DNA of 64,000 nucleotides, taken from assembly GCF_028712425.1 (NCBI RefSeq), contig NZ_JAQTQD010000014.1:1-64000 (forward strand). Direction: 5' to 3'. This document shows positions 17,352-26,281 of this stretch, piece by piece. This DNA comes from Methanoregula sp. (GTDB lineage: Archaea > Halobacteriota > Methanomicrobia > Methanomicrobiales > Methanospirillaceae). The notes beneath the pieces were generated by a model that ran no database searches, was not told the DNA's origin, and saw nothing but the letters and a program-made list of their open reading frames with translations. The position numbers and the translations under genes were made by a program. Each line of letters begins with the position of its first letter. The first letter of the stretch is position 1.

Positions 17352-18113
17352 TTACTGGATACTACAGTGCTGGTTTATAAGGTCAAGGACTTCGCGCCGG
17401 ATCTCCGCAAACGCCGGGCTCGTGCGGTCGCGGGGACGCGGGAGCTGGATCTCGGTAACCTGGCAGATCCGGCCCGGCCGGGGCGTCAGCACAACGATCC
17501 GGTCCGAGAGGAAGACGGCCTCGTCCACGCTGTGCGTAATGAAGATGACCGTCTTTTTTGTCTTCTCCCAAATCTCCAGGAGTTCGATCTGGAGCTTGTT
17601 CCGTGTCTGGGCGTCGAGCGCCCCGAAGGGCTCGTCCATCAAAAGCACGACCGGGTCGAGGGCGAGCGCCCGGGCAACGGCCACCCGCTGCCGCATCCCG
17701 CCCGAGAGCTCCGAGGGGAAACTGTCCCGGAACTGGCTGAGGTTGACCAGCTCCAGGTACTCTTCTGCAACCCGGTACCGCTCCTCTTTTGGTATTCCCC
17801 GCATCTCGAGGCCGAACGCGATGTTGTCGATGACCGTCCGCCACGGGAAGAGGGAATATTCCTGGAAGACCATGCCGACCTTCGGATTCGGGCCCGTGAT
17901 CGCCTCCCCGTCGAGCACGATCGAGCCGGACTCCGCGTGGTCGAGGCCTGCGATCATTCGCAAAAGCGTTGTCTTGCCGCAGCCGGAGGCGCCGAGGATG
18001 CAGACAAACTCCTTGTCCTTCACCGTGAGGCTCAGGTTGTCCAGCACAACCAGCCGCGACCCGTCGTCCCGGGGGAATGACTGGTGAAGGTCGGTAATCA
18101 CGAGATCGCCCAT
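17352..18113 (-). CDS. ABC transporter ATPase, nitrate/sulfonate/taurine type
   Basis: ATP-hydrolysing subunit of an import system (SsuB/TauB/NrtD group). Walker A GASGCGKTTL near residue 42, Q-loop VFQEYSLFPW, signature LSGGMRQR, Walker B VVLLMDEPFGALD, and the H-loop FITHSVDEAV are all intact at 253 aa. It is the last gene of a three-gene minus-strand operon, 1 nt after the permease stop. Substrate cannot be told from this subunit. Confidence 0.95.
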   Translation of the reverse strand: MGDLVITDLHQSFPRDDGSRLVVLDNLSLTVKDKEFVCILGASGCGKTTLLRMIAGLDHAESGSIVLDGEAITGPNPKVGMVFQEYSLFPWRTVIDNIAFGLEMRGIPKEERYRVAEEYLELVNLSQFRDSFPSELSGGMRQRVAVARALALDPVVLLMDEPFGALDAQTRNKLQIELLEIWEKTKKTVIFITHSVDEAVFLSDRIVVLTPRPGRICQVTEIQLPRPRDRTSPAFAEIRREVLDLINQHCSIQ

Positions 18114-18114
18114 C

Positions 18115-18900
18115 TCACGCCACCTCCCCGGTCCGCCACTTCAGGAACTTCTTGTCTACATAGTACCGGAAGATCATGTCGAACGCAAGGCCGATAAGGC
18201 CAAGCAGGATCATGTACACGACAACGCTGTCCATCTGGTGGAGGGAGTAGTAGAACCAGAGTTTCTGGCCAAGGCCGAAGTTCGAGACACCGAAGAGTTC
18301 GGCGGCGACAAGACACATCCATCCAACACCGGTCGCGATCCGGATCCCGGCTGCCACGGACGGCAGGGCCGCCGGGAAGGCGATATACCGGACAAGGTCG
18401 CGGTCCTTTGTGCACCCGAGCATCTTGCCGGCCTCCACGAAGACCCGGGGCACGCCCCGGAAGCCGCTGTAGGTGTTGATGATGATGGGGAAGACCGCCC
18501 CGATGAAGATGATGAAGCCCGCGGAGAACGAGGTCAGCCCGAACCAGATGATGGCAAACGGGATCCAGGCAAGCGGGGGGATGGGGCGGAGGAGCTCGAT
18601 CACGGGGTCGGCAAGCGCCTCGATCCGGCGGTTCCAGCCTATGATGATCCCGAGCGGGATCCCCACGATGAGCGCAAGGCCAAGGCCGATGGCGAAGTGG
18701 ACGAGACTGGTCCCGAGGTCGATGAAGATGTCGCCTTTCTGGATAAGGGAGATGAACGCCGAGAAGACATCGGTCGGCGCGGGAAGGATGAACGGGTACC
18801 GGATGATGACGGTTGCAATGAACTGCCAGATAATCAGCGTACAAACGATGGCGAGCGCGCCAAGCCGCCAGTCCCTGCCATTCGTCGAATACTTTCCCAT
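18115..18900 (-). CDS. ABC transporter permease, SsuC/TauC type
   Basis: A 261-aa integral membrane protein with about six helices and the cytoplasmic EAA loop (FVEAGKMLGCTKDRDLVRYI, then AFPAALPSVAAGIRIATG) that docks on the ATPase. This is the BPD_transp_1 fold of aliphatic sulfonate, nitrate, taurine or thiamine-precursor importers. Start at MGKYSTNGRDW. Middle gene of the operon, 69 nt after the binding-protein gene. Confidence 0.94.
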   Translation of the reverse strand: MGKYSTNGRDWRLGALAIVCTLIIWQFIATVIIRYPFILPAPTDVFSAFISLIQKGDIFIDLGTSLVHFAIGLGLALIVGIPLGIIIGWNRRIEALADPVIELLRPIPPLAWIPFAIIWFGLTSFSAGFIIFIGAVFPIIINTYSGFRGVPRVFVEAGKMLGCTKDRDLVRYIAFPAALPSVAAGIRIATGVGWMCLVAAELFGVSNFGLGQKLWFYYSLHQMDSVVVYMILLGLIGLAFDMIFRYYVDKKFLKWRTGEVA

Positions 18901-18969
18901 GGGGCCCTCAGTAACCGCGGATAATCCTGTATAGTAAAGGAGTTCAAGGGAAAAAAAGGGTTGGTCTCT

Positions 18970-19998
18970 TCAGCTCTTCTGGTAGAACGAAAGGTCGAAG
19001 ACATCGTCCTTTGTCAGCGGTTTCTTGATGTACCTGAGCTCGTACTGGATCTTCGCGTAATCGAGGACCGGTTCCACGATGATGTTCGGGTCGGACGCCC
19101 AGTTGCCGTCCCACTCGGCAAGGGATGCCTTGACATCGTCGAGCCTGGCACTCGTCTTGTTGGCATAGATCACCGCGGCTTCATCCTTGTTTGCGAGGTT
19201 CCAGGCAACCGCCTTGTCGTTTGTTGCAATGATCTGCTTCACGATCTCCGGGTGCTCGCGGATCAGCTTGCCGCTAACCACGAGGACACAGCAGGTGTGG
19301 TTGGGGTACATCTCACCGGAGTGGACAACGATCTTGCCCTTGCCCTGGTTGACGATGGTGCTCGGGGACGGGGTCGGGAGGAAGACGGCATCGACCTTGC
19401 CGGCCAGGATGGCTGTTACCGCATCGCCCGGGGACATGGGGGCGATCATCAGGTCCTTGTCGGGGTCGACGTTGTTCTTCTTGAGCCAGTCGCGGAGGAT
19501 GGTGTCCTGGATGCTGCCGATGGCAAACGTCCCGATGGTCTTTCCTTTCAGGCTCTCAGGTCCCGTGTATTCGATACCCTCGCGGACAACCAGGTCGGAG
19601 CCCTGCGTGTTGACACCGGCAACGATCTTGGCGTCAAGGCCGGTGCTGACCGCGGTCAGGAACGGGGCAGCGCCCACATACGCGACATCGAGATCGCCGG
19701 CCTGCATTGCCTGCATCTCGGAGGGTCCGCTCGGGAAGATCTTGTCAGAGACTTTCTTTACGCCGACCGGGGCGAGGTCCTGCTGCCACCAGCCTTTCTC
19801 CATGGCGGTGATGAAGGCCATCTGGTGAGTGCTGGGCTGGTAGCCGATGACGAGTGAGTCGACGGGTGCTTTGCTGGTCTTGGTGTCGGTGGTGCCCGAC
19901 GGCTGGGTACAGCCGGCCGTGACCAGGAGGAGGACAACCGCAATGATGGCGATTGCCATGAGTGCAGAAGATTTCATACGGGAGTGTTGTTTGGGCAT
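18970..19998 (-). CDS. ABC transporter substrate-binding lipoprotein, SsuA/NMT1 type
   Basis: Extracellular binding protein of the same importer. N-terminal signal with a lipobox-like end (LLLVTAGC, then TQPSGTT) followed by a Ser/Thr/Lys linker. The mature domain has VIGYQPSTHQMAFITAMEKG, PSEMQAMQAGDLDVAYVGAA and GKTIGTFAIGS, typical of the SsuA/TauA/ThiY fold. The ligand pocket cannot be assigned; sulfonate, nitrate and thiamine precursors are all possible. The gene starts at 19998 (or the in-frame ATG at 19977); there is no clear Shine-Dalgarno, so leaderless translation is plausible. A divergent HTH gene lies 176 bp away. Confidence 0.93.
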   Translation of the reverse strand: MPKQHSRMKSSALMAIAIIAVVLLLVTAGCTQPSGTTDTKTSKAPVDSLVIGYQPSTHQMAFITAMEKGWWQQDLAPVGVKKVSDKIFPSGPSEMQAMQAGDLDVAYVGAAPFLTAVSTGLDAKIVAGVNTQGSDLVVREGIEYTGPESLKGKTIGTFAIGSIQDTILRDWLKKNNVDPDKDLMIAPMSPGDAVTAILAGKVDAVFLPTPSPSTIVNQGKGKIVVHSGEMYPNHTCCVLVVSGKLIREHPEIVKQIIATNDKAVAWNLANKDEAAVIYANKTSARLDDVKASLAEWDGNWASDPNIIVEPVLDYAKIQYELRYIKKPLTKDDVFDLSFYQKS

Positions 19999-20174
19999 TA
20001 TTAAAAACTACCCGATTCGGCCATTATTTCTCTCTTTTTGTAAAATAATGAGAAGAAAAATCTACAATCAGATGATATAATTGGCAGTTTGTCCAAAACG
20101 GTCCGGTTTTCCAGGGAAAAAAGTAGGACAAAAAGAAAATATTTTTCTTGGGTTGGCCCATTTGTATCTGTTAT

Positions 20175-20708
20175 ATGGCACAGGTGGACCCGATTGACCG
20201 GATCATGCGCGCTGCGCTTGTCTCGGACGAGGAGTTCGTTGCAGTATTGAACGACCTCCTCCGGCACGACCTGCGGATCAGCGTTCGCGAGCTCTCGGAG
20301 AAGAGCGGGATCGCCCAGAGCTCGCTCTACAAGATCCTGCACGGGAAGAGATCGCCCAACCTCTCGACCCTCCGGGCGATCATCCGCGCTTTGCGGCAGC
20401 TGTACCACGTGGGGGATGAGGACTTCATCGGCCTCATTGCCGCCCGCCCGGTGCTGGAGAGTGTGGAGGAGCGGATGGCGGAGATCGACGGGCACCGCAT
20501 GCGGGTGCGGGAGTATCCCGTCCACACGATGGAGGACGCGATCGTTGCTGCGGTACGCGCCGAGCGGGAAGGGGCGATCGCGATCGTCTGCGCCCCGATC
20601 GTATCAAGCATCATCGAGCAGCTCGTGCACGTCCCGGTCGCGACCATCATTCCCCGGGAGTCGGTGCAGCAGGCCATCGAGCTTGCGGCACGCAAGGCGT
20701 GGCTTTAA
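20175..20708 (+). CDS. HTH transcriptional regulator with C-terminal sensor domain
   Basis: A 177-aa predicted DNA-binding protein. A Cro/CI-like helix-turn-helix occupies about residues 25-75 (ISVRELSEKSGIAQSSLYKI, then LHGKRSPNLSTLRAIIRALR). An alpha/beta domain follows (RVREYPVHTMEDAIVAAVRA ... IAIVCAPIVSSIIEQ) of a kind seen in archaeal regulators of unknown ligand. Start at MAQVDPIDR. It faces the ABC operon across 176 bp and is a candidate regulator of it, which is inference from position. The next gene, argH, follows after 43 nt. Confidence 0.82.
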   Translation: MAQVDPIDRIMRAALVSDEEFVAVLNDLLRHDLRISVRELSEKSGIAQSSLYKILHGKRSPNLSTLRAIIRALRQLYHVGDEDFIGLIAARPVLESVEERMAEIDGHRMRVREYPVHTMEDAIVAAVRAEREGAIAIVCAPIVSSIIEQLVHVPVATIIPRESVQQAIELAARKAWL

Positions 20709-20751
20709 TCAGTATATGACCAATAATACCGGTACGAAAACGGGTGAACGG

Positions 20752-22233
20752 ATGCGAACCGATGTTGTGCGGCGGGGGCGCCTTTCAGGAGAGCGGGACT
20801 TCGACATGCAGGAATTCCTCTCCTCGATGGACGCGGACCGGTATATCGCGGAGGCCGATCTGCTCGTGGACATTGCCCACGTGCTGATGCTCGACCGGCA
20901 GAAGATCAATGAGCGGAAGACGACACGGAAGATCCTTAAAGTCCTGCTGGATCTCAGCAACGAGGGTCTGCCGGAGGATGTCTTCGACAATTCCTTCGAG
21001 GACGTGCACGCGGGGATCGAGGCGCTGGTCATCGAGGCGGCGGGAGCAGAGGCCGGGGGGCGGATGCACATGGCCCGGTCACGGAATGACGAGGTCGCAA
21101 CCTGCATCCGGATCGCCCTGCGGGAAAAACTGCTCTTCCAGATGATCCTCATTACGGGCCTGCGGGAGATCCTCCTTGAGCTTGCAGGGAAGCACACGGA
21201 GAGCATCATGCCGGGGTTCACCCATCTCCAGCATGCCCAGCCAACCACCCTTGCCCACCACCTCCTCGCCTACGAGCAGGCGTTTGGCCGTGACTTCGAC
21301 CGGCTGAAGGATGCATACGCCCGCGTCAACCTGTGCCCCCTCGGCGCTGCCGCGTTCGCGTCCACCGGCTACCCCATTGACCGGGAATACACGGCATCCC
21401 TCCTCGGGTTTGACGGGCTTGTCGGGAACAGCATGGACGCCGTCGCCACCCGGGACTTTGCGCTCGAAACGCTGGCCGATCTCTCCATCCTTATGGCGAA
21501 CACGAGCCGGCTCTGCGAGGAGCTCGTTATCTGGAGCACCTCGTTCATGAAATTCGTGGAGATGGACGACACCTACTGCTCCACCTCGTCCATCATGCCC
21601 CAGAAGAAGAACCCGGACACCGCGGAGATCATGCGGGCAAAGGCCGGCACGGTCTTTGGGTCCCTTGCCGCCGCGTTCACCATCACCAAGGGTTTGCCGA
21701 TGAGCTACAACCGCGACCTCCAGGAGCTGACGCCGAACCTCTGGCGCGGGGTGCACAGCACGGGGATCAGCACGTGGATCCTCCTTGGCATGCTCGAGAC
21801 CGCGAAGTTCGACACAAAGCGGATGCGGGAGGAGGCAGCAAAGGGCTTCTCCACCGCAACGGAACTCGCCGACACGCTCGTCCGCTCGTACGACATCCCG
21901 TTCCGGACAGCGCACTCGATTGTCGGGCGTGCGGTGCAGAAAGGCAGCCTGACACTCGCCACTCTCGAAAAAGCAGCCTCAGAGGTTGCAAAGGGGACAT
22001 CGCTGAAGAAGATGGGGCTCACCCAGAAAGAGATTAACGAAGTGCTGGAAGCAGGCTACTCGGTAGCCATCCGCGATGTCACGGGAGGTCCGGCGCCGAA
22101 AGCAACGAAGAAGGCAATTACTGCACGCAAAAAGCAGGCAGCAAAGGACAGTGAACTCATACGGCAGAAATTCACGAACCTCAGGTCGACAACAGCAAAA
22201 CTCACAGAAACGGCACGGAGGCTGGTAGCATAA
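20752..22233 (+). CDS. argH: Argininosuccinate lyase
   Basis: Last enzyme of arginine synthesis; splits argininosuccinate into arginine and fumarate in the cytoplasm. Fumarase/aspartase fold with MHMARSRNDEVAT, GFTHLQHAQPTTLAHH, and the signature loop SSIMPQKKNPD with the catalytic Ser. At 493 aa it has a slightly Lys/Ala-rich C-terminal end. Start chosen at MRTDVVRRG because GGGTGAACGG precedes it; the ATG at 20716 would add 12 unconserved residues. Its stop codon TAA overlaps the expected start of gatD. Confidence 0.96.
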   Translation: MRTDVVRRGRLSGERDFDMQEFLSSMDADRYIAEADLLVDIAHVLMLDRQKINERKTTRKILKVLLDLSNEGLPEDVFDNSFEDVHAGIEALVIEAAGAEAGGRMHMARSRNDEVATCIRIALREKLLFQMILITGLREILLELAGKHTESIMPGFTHLQHAQPTTLAHHLLAYEQAFGRDFDRLKDAYARVNLCPLGAAAFASTGYPIDREYTASLLGFDGLVGNSMDAVATRDFALETLADLSILMANTSRLCEELVIWSTSFMKFVEMDDTYCSTSSIMPQKKNPDTAEIMRAKAGTVFGSLAAAFTITKGLPMSYNRDLQELTPNLWRGVHSTGISTWILLGMLETAKFDTKRMREEAAKGFSTATELADTLVRSYDIPFRTAHSIVGRAVQKGSLTLATLEKAASEVAKGTSLKKMGLTQKEINEVLEAGYSVAIRDVTGGPAPKATKKAITARKKQAAKDSELIRQKFTNLRSTTAKLTETARRLVA

Positions 22234-23468
22234 CAACAGAGTTTGTATCCGGAGATATCGTACAGTGCGCATGGGCGGGCAAGCAGCTGAAGGGGATTTA
22301 CATCACTGAACGCGACGGGATGGCCGTCATCAAGCTCGGCTCGGGCTACAATATCGGCGTCCCGCCGCAGGCCTGCACCTTCATGGAGCGGCCGGCGCAG
22401 GCGCTGGCAAAAGTCCATGAAGTGTCCCAGGACAAAAACCTCCCCACGCTCTCCATCGTCTCCACGGGCGGCACGATCGCAAGCAGGAACGATTACCGGA
22501 CCGGGTCCGTCACGAGCCAGTTCAATGCAGGCGACATCCTTGTCGCGATCCCTGAACTTGCTGCGATCGCCAATTACCGGGCCATTCCGCTGGCCACCAT
22601 CCTGTCGGAGAACATGACGCCCGCCATCTGGCAGCAGCTGGCCCGGGCTGTCCATGCCGAGATCAGGAACGGGGCAAAGGGCATCATCGTCACGCACGGC
22701 ACCGACACCATGGCCTACAGCGCTGCGGCGCTCAGCTTCATGCTCGACACGCCTGTCCCCATCGTCTTCGTGGGATCGCAGCGCTCGGCCGACCGGCCCT
22801 CGAGCGACACTGCGATGAACGCGATCTGCGCAGCCGCGGCGGCGACAAGCGATCTCGGTGAGGTTACAGTCGTGATGCACGCGACAACGAATGACGACAC
22901 CTGCGCCATCCACCGGGGCACCCGGGTCCGGAAGATGCACACCTCCCGGCGTGACGCGTTCCAGAGCATCGGCGCTGAACCGGTCGGGAGTGTCGACTAT
23001 ATCTCGCGGAAGGTGACGCTCACAAACGATGCCGTAAAGCGCGGGACGCACACCCTGGCGCTCCATGACCAGCTCGACCCGCACTGTGCCCTGATCCAGT
23101 TCTTCCCGGGGATGTTCCCGGACATCCTGAAGGCGTACGAGGGATACCACGGGCTCGTCATCGCCGGCACCGGCCTCGGGCATACCAGCACGGCACTGAT
23201 TCCCGGACTGAAACGTCTCGTGGAGAACGGGACGCTCATTGTCATGACCTCGCAGTGCATGGATGGCAGGGTCTGCGACCGGGTGTACGACACGGGCCGC
23301 GACCTGATGGCCGCAGGCGTTATTGAGGGCGGCGACATGCTGCCCGAGGTGGCGCTCGTCAAGCTGATGTGGGTGCTTGGCAACGAGAAGGACAAAGCGA
23401 AGGCAGCCGCCCTGATGCAGGAGAATCTCAAGGGTGAGTGCACGCGGAGGAGCAGCCATGGATTATAA
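22230..23468 (+). CDS. gatD: Glu-tRNA(Gln) amidotransferase subunit D, apparent ATA start
   Basis: GatD is the asparaginase-like subunit that frees ammonia from glutamine so GatE can convert Glu-tRNA(Gln) to Gln-tRNA(Gln) in archaea. The asparaginase motifs are present: IVSTGGTIASRNDY, VTHGTDTMAYSA, VFVGSQRSADRPSSD. The N-terminal GatD barrel (FVSGDIVQCAWAGKQLKGIY, then ERDGMAVIKLGSGYNIGV) extends upstream of the first ATG (22320). That frame has no ATG, GTG or TTG back to the argH end, but ATA at 22230 lies 8 nt after GGAGG. An ancestral ATGA overlap with argH seems changed to ATAA. Starting at 22320 would remove about 30 domain residues. Confidence 0.9.
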   Translation: MTTEFVSGDIVQCAWAGKQLKGIYITERDGMAVIKLGSGYNIGVPPQACTFMERPAQALAKVHEVSQDKNLPTLSIVSTGGTIASRNDYRTGSVTSQFNAGDILVAIPELAAIANYRAIPLATILSENMTPAIWQQLARAVHAEIRNGAKGIIVTHGTDTMAYSAAALSFMLDTPVPIVFVGSQRSADRPSSDTAMNAICAAAAATSDLGEVTVVMHATTNDDTCAIHRGTRVRKMHTSRRDAFQSIGAEPVGSVDYISRKVTLTNDAVKRGTHTLALHDQLDPHCALIQFFPGMFPDILKAYEGYHGLVIAGTGLGHTSTALIPGLKRLVENGTLIVMTSQCMDGRVCDRVYDTGRDLMAAGVIEGGDMLPEVALVKLMWVLGNEKDKAKAAALMQENLKGECTRRSSHGL

Positions 23469-25308
23469 GAAGATCGGGCTCGTTGCCGGGATCGAGATCC
23501 ACCAGCAGCTCGACACCGCGGAGAGACTCTTCTGCCACTGCCCAACAACGCTCCGCGAGATCGCGGAACACAATGGCGAGTTCTCCCGTTACCTCAGGGC
23601 AACCGTCTCCGAGATGGGCGAGATCGACCGGGCGGCAAAGGAGGAGATGAAGAGCAACCGGAAGTTCCTCTATTACGCGTACGACACCACCTGTCTCGTG
23701 GAGAACGACGAGGAGCCACCTACGCCGATGAATGACGAGGCGCTCTCGGTCTGTCTCACCATTGCAAAGATGTTTGGAATGACACCCATCCCGCAGGTGC
23801 ACACGATGCGAAAGCTCGTCATCGACGGCTCCAATACCAGCGGCTTCCAGCGGACGGCCCTTGTTGCCCTGAACGGGAAGCTCCCGAACGGCGGGGAGAT
23901 CGAGACAATCTGCCTTGAAGAGGAAGCCTGCCAGCGGGTGAAAGACGAGGTCTTCTCCCTGGACCGGCTCGGCATCCCGCTCGTTGAGATCACGACCTCC
24001 CCCTGCATGCACACCCCGGAAGAGGTGCAGAAGATGGCGGAGTTTATCGGCATGGTGCTCCGTTCAACGGGCAAGGTCAAGCGGGGGATCGGCACGATCC
24101 GGCAGGACGTCAACATCTCGATCGCCGCCGGTGCCCGCGTGGAGATCAAGGGTGTGCAGGAGCTTGACCTGATCGCCGAAGTGGTCCGGCGCGAGGTGCA
24201 GCGGCAGATAAACCTGATCGCGATCCGCGACGAACTCAAAGGCCGCGGTGCGCATATCGGCGCAACAACCGGCACGGACGTAACCGTACAGTTCAAAGAG
24301 ACAAAATCTGCTGTGCTCAAGAAAGCAAAGAAGATCCACGCCATAGTTCTGCCGGGTTTCGCCGGATTCGTGGGCCGCGAGGTCCAGCCGGAGCGCCGGC
24401 TGGGGAGCGAGTTTTCTGACTACGCCAAGAAGTGCGGCGTAGGCGGGATCTTCCACACCGACGAACTCCCGGCCTATGGTGTGACCGCAGAAGAAGTTGC
24501 AATGATCCGTTCGCACCTGAAGGCAGGAGAAAAGGACTGCGTCATCATCGCCTCCGGGGCAAGCGAGAAGCAGGCAGCGTGCGCCATTGCACAGGTCGTG
24601 ACAAGGGCACAGATCGCCCTCTCCGACAAACCCGTTCCCGAAGAGACACGAAAGCTGCTCGAGTCCGGGAGCACCGCGTACATGCGACCGCTGCCGGGCG
24701 CTGCGAGGATGTATCCGGAAACGGATGTTTTCCCGGTCACCATCGACGAGGCGAGGTGGAACGCTGTCACGGTCCCCGAGCTCCTCACGGTCCGGGCAGA
24801 GCGGTATGCAAAAGAGTACGGGATCGAGCTCCCGTACGCCCTCCAGCTGGCGGGCTCGGACAAGCTCCCGCTTTTCGAGCAGGCAGTGCGGGAAGGGATC
24901 AAGGCCAAGCTCGCCGCGTTCACGATCCTTTCCACGGCAACCGAGCTCCGTAGGGACGGGGTGGACATCGCAAAGGTCCCCGACCAGGCATATCTCGACT
25001 GCTGGCATGCGGTTGAGGACGGAAGGGCAGCCCGTGAGGCAATCCCCGAGATCTTCCGGAGCATTGCAGCCGGCAGCACGTTTGGGGAATCTTTACAGAA
25101 ACTGGCGCCTGCGGTCTCGCGCGAAGAGCTCGAAGCGATTGTCCGGAAGATTATTACCGAACGCTCGGACTTTGTTGCGCAGAAAGGCAAAGGTGCGCTC
25201 GGGCCCCTGATGGGTGTTGTGATGGCAGAGGTGCGGGGCTCCGTTGACGGGAAACTGGTCAGCGAAGTGCTGAGAAAGGAGATCGACCGGGCAACAGGGA
25301 ACCGGTAA
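23458..25308 (+). CDS. gatE: Glu-tRNA(Gln) amidotransferase subunit E
   Basis: GatE activates Glu-tRNA(Gln) with ATP and accepts ammonia from GatD. Start MDYKKIGLVAGIEIHQQLDT follows GGAGGAGCAGCC and overlaps the gatD end by 11 nt, so the two are coupled. GatB/E catalytic cradle residues are seen in IEIHQQLDT, RLFCHCPTTL, FLYYAYDTTC and DGSNTSGFQRT; an AspRS-like insert and the helical YqeY-like tail follow. At 616 aa the length is normal for GatE. It matches the presence of a tRNA-Gln gene in this window. Confidence 0.97.
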   Translation: MDYKKIGLVAGIEIHQQLDTAERLFCHCPTTLREIAEHNGEFSRYLRATVSEMGEIDRAAKEEMKSNRKFLYYAYDTTCLVENDEEPPTPMNDEALSVCLTIAKMFGMTPIPQVHTMRKLVIDGSNTSGFQRTALVALNGKLPNGGEIETICLEEEACQRVKDEVFSLDRLGIPLVEITTSPCMHTPEEVQKMAEFIGMVLRSTGKVKRGIGTIRQDVNISIAAGARVEIKGVQELDLIAEVVRREVQRQINLIAIRDELKGRGAHIGATTGTDVTVQFKETKSAVLKKAKKIHAIVLPGFAGFVGREVQPERRLGSEFSDYAKKCGVGGIFHTDELPAYGVTAEEVAMIRSHLKAGEKDCVIIASGASEKQAACAIAQVVTRAQIALSDKPVPEETRKLLESGSTAYMRPLPGAARMYPETDVFPVTIDEARWNAVTVPELLTVRAERYAKEYGIELPYALQLAGSDKLPLFEQAVREGIKAKLAAFTILSTATELRRDGVDIAKVPDQAYLDCWHAVEDGRAAREAIPEIFRSIAAGSTFGESLQKLAPAVSREELEAIVRKIITERSDFVAQKGKGALGPLMGVVMAEVRGSVDGKLVSEVLRKEIDRATGNR

Positions 25309-25356
25309 TGGTAAACATTTATCACGGGCACGGACGAATAAAGTAAGGAGTTTATT

Positions 25357-25680
25357 ATGGGCAAGACAGGCACAACCCTCTGGGCTCAGGTAAAAGGCGT
25401 CAAGGGCCAGATCCGGCTCGTCCCCAAGAAGGAAGGCGAGGCAAAATCCCCGGGTCCGAACCAGCGCTTCAAGGCAGGAGCCAAAGTACAGCAGCTTGAC
25501 ATGATCGCAGAGGCACAGGGTGGCCGCGGCGGTTCACGTGGCGGACGCGGCAGGCGCGGCCGCGGCGACCGCTCGGGCGGATCGGGCATGAACGAGTCCA
25601 CCGCAAACCCCATGATCCGCCGGCGCATGAAGCGGTCAAAGACCTCTGCGCTTGGTTCCAAGGCAAAGTCTTCCCGGTAA
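25357..25680 (+). CDS. RGG-rich basic protein (probably DUF5350)
   Basis: A 107-aa basic protein. The conserved-looking start GKTGTTLWAQVKGVKGQIRL is followed by a Gly/Arg tract (residues 52-75, GGRGGSRGGRGRRGRGD) and a basic end (IRRRMKRSKTSALGSKAK). RGG tracts usually bind RNA, so it may be a small RNA-binding or ribosome-associated protein. I recall a Methanomicrobia family of this shape listed as DUF5350, but cannot confirm. It lies 48 nt after gatE on the same strand, with its own AT-rich leader and GTAAGGAG ribosome site. Confidence 0.75.
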   Translation: MGKTGTTLWAQVKGVKGQIRLVPKKEGEAKSPGPNQRFKAGAKVQQLDMIAEAQGGRGGSRGGRGRRGRGDRSGGSGMNESTANPMIRRRMKRSKTSALGSKAKSSR

Positions 25681-25765
25681 TCCTTTTCAATAACAGCCCA
25701 TCATGGGTTGAGGTCCCCAAAACCTCATTTTCATTTTTTCGAGGGTCATCAGACCCGAGAAACGA

Positions 25766-25828
25766 GAAGAACGCATCTGCGTTCTTCGAATTGCTGAAGG
25801 TTCGAAGAACCAGGAGGACAAGAAGAAC
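25766..25828 (+). repeat. Hairpin pair including interspersed element copy 2
   Basis: Two adjacent structures follow the RGG gene. The first is a 10-nt perfect inverted repeat GAAGAACGCA/TGCGTTCTTC with a 2-nt loop (25766-25787). The second is GGTTCGAAGAACC (25799-25811) followed by AGGAGGACAAGAAGAA. The second matches the element at 15479-15508. They could terminate the argH-gatDE transcript or be a small dispersed repeat. Confidence 0.6.
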
Positions 25829-25909
25829 GCGTCAGTGTTCTTCGAACAAACCCCCCCAACGCAAGGGCCCCCCGCTTCATTCCGTCAAGGATAACTATCT
25901 TTTATCCCA

Positions 25910-26281
25910 ATGACTATGGTGACTATGGATCTTCCAACTGCTGTTAAGAATTACCAGTTCGGCGAACGGGCAAAGTCCGAGCTGATCGTGGTGTCACAGC
26001 TCTCTGTGGCACTCACCGGGTTCAAGGACCCGGAGAAGGCCGGCGCCCGCCGCATGCTCATCATGATGATGGAGGCTGTCAGGGCCGAACTCCAGTTCGC
26101 GGTCCACAGCACCGGCCATTCGTCGTTCCAGAAGGCAATCAATTCTTTAAGCGAGGCGATCTCCCTTGTCGAGAGCGACCAGCCGGACCAGGCATCGCTG
26201 AAGATCGGCATGGCTGTCAGCGCTGCAACAACGCCAGCGCAGGAAGCATGGCAGGTACTCTCGGAACATGGACTCCTCTGA
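25910..26281 (+). CDS. Hypothetical helical protein, 123 aa
   Basis: A soluble four-helix-like protein (YQFGERAKSELIVVSQLSVA, KAGARRMLIMMMEAVRAELQ, AINSLSEAISLVESDQPDQA). I do not recognise the family. Three in-frame ATG codons (25910, 25916, 25925) compete; an AT-rich box about 25 nt upstream suits a leaderless start at the first. The end overlaps the start of the nitroreductase gene by 14 nt, so it heads a six-gene operon and is translated with it. Confidence 0.75.
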   Translation: MTMVTMDLPTAVKNYQFGERAKSELIVVSQLSVALTGFKDPEKAGARRMLIMMMEAVRAELQFAVHSTGHSSFQKAINSLSEAISLVESDQPDQASLKIGMAVSAATTPAQEAWQVLSEHGLL

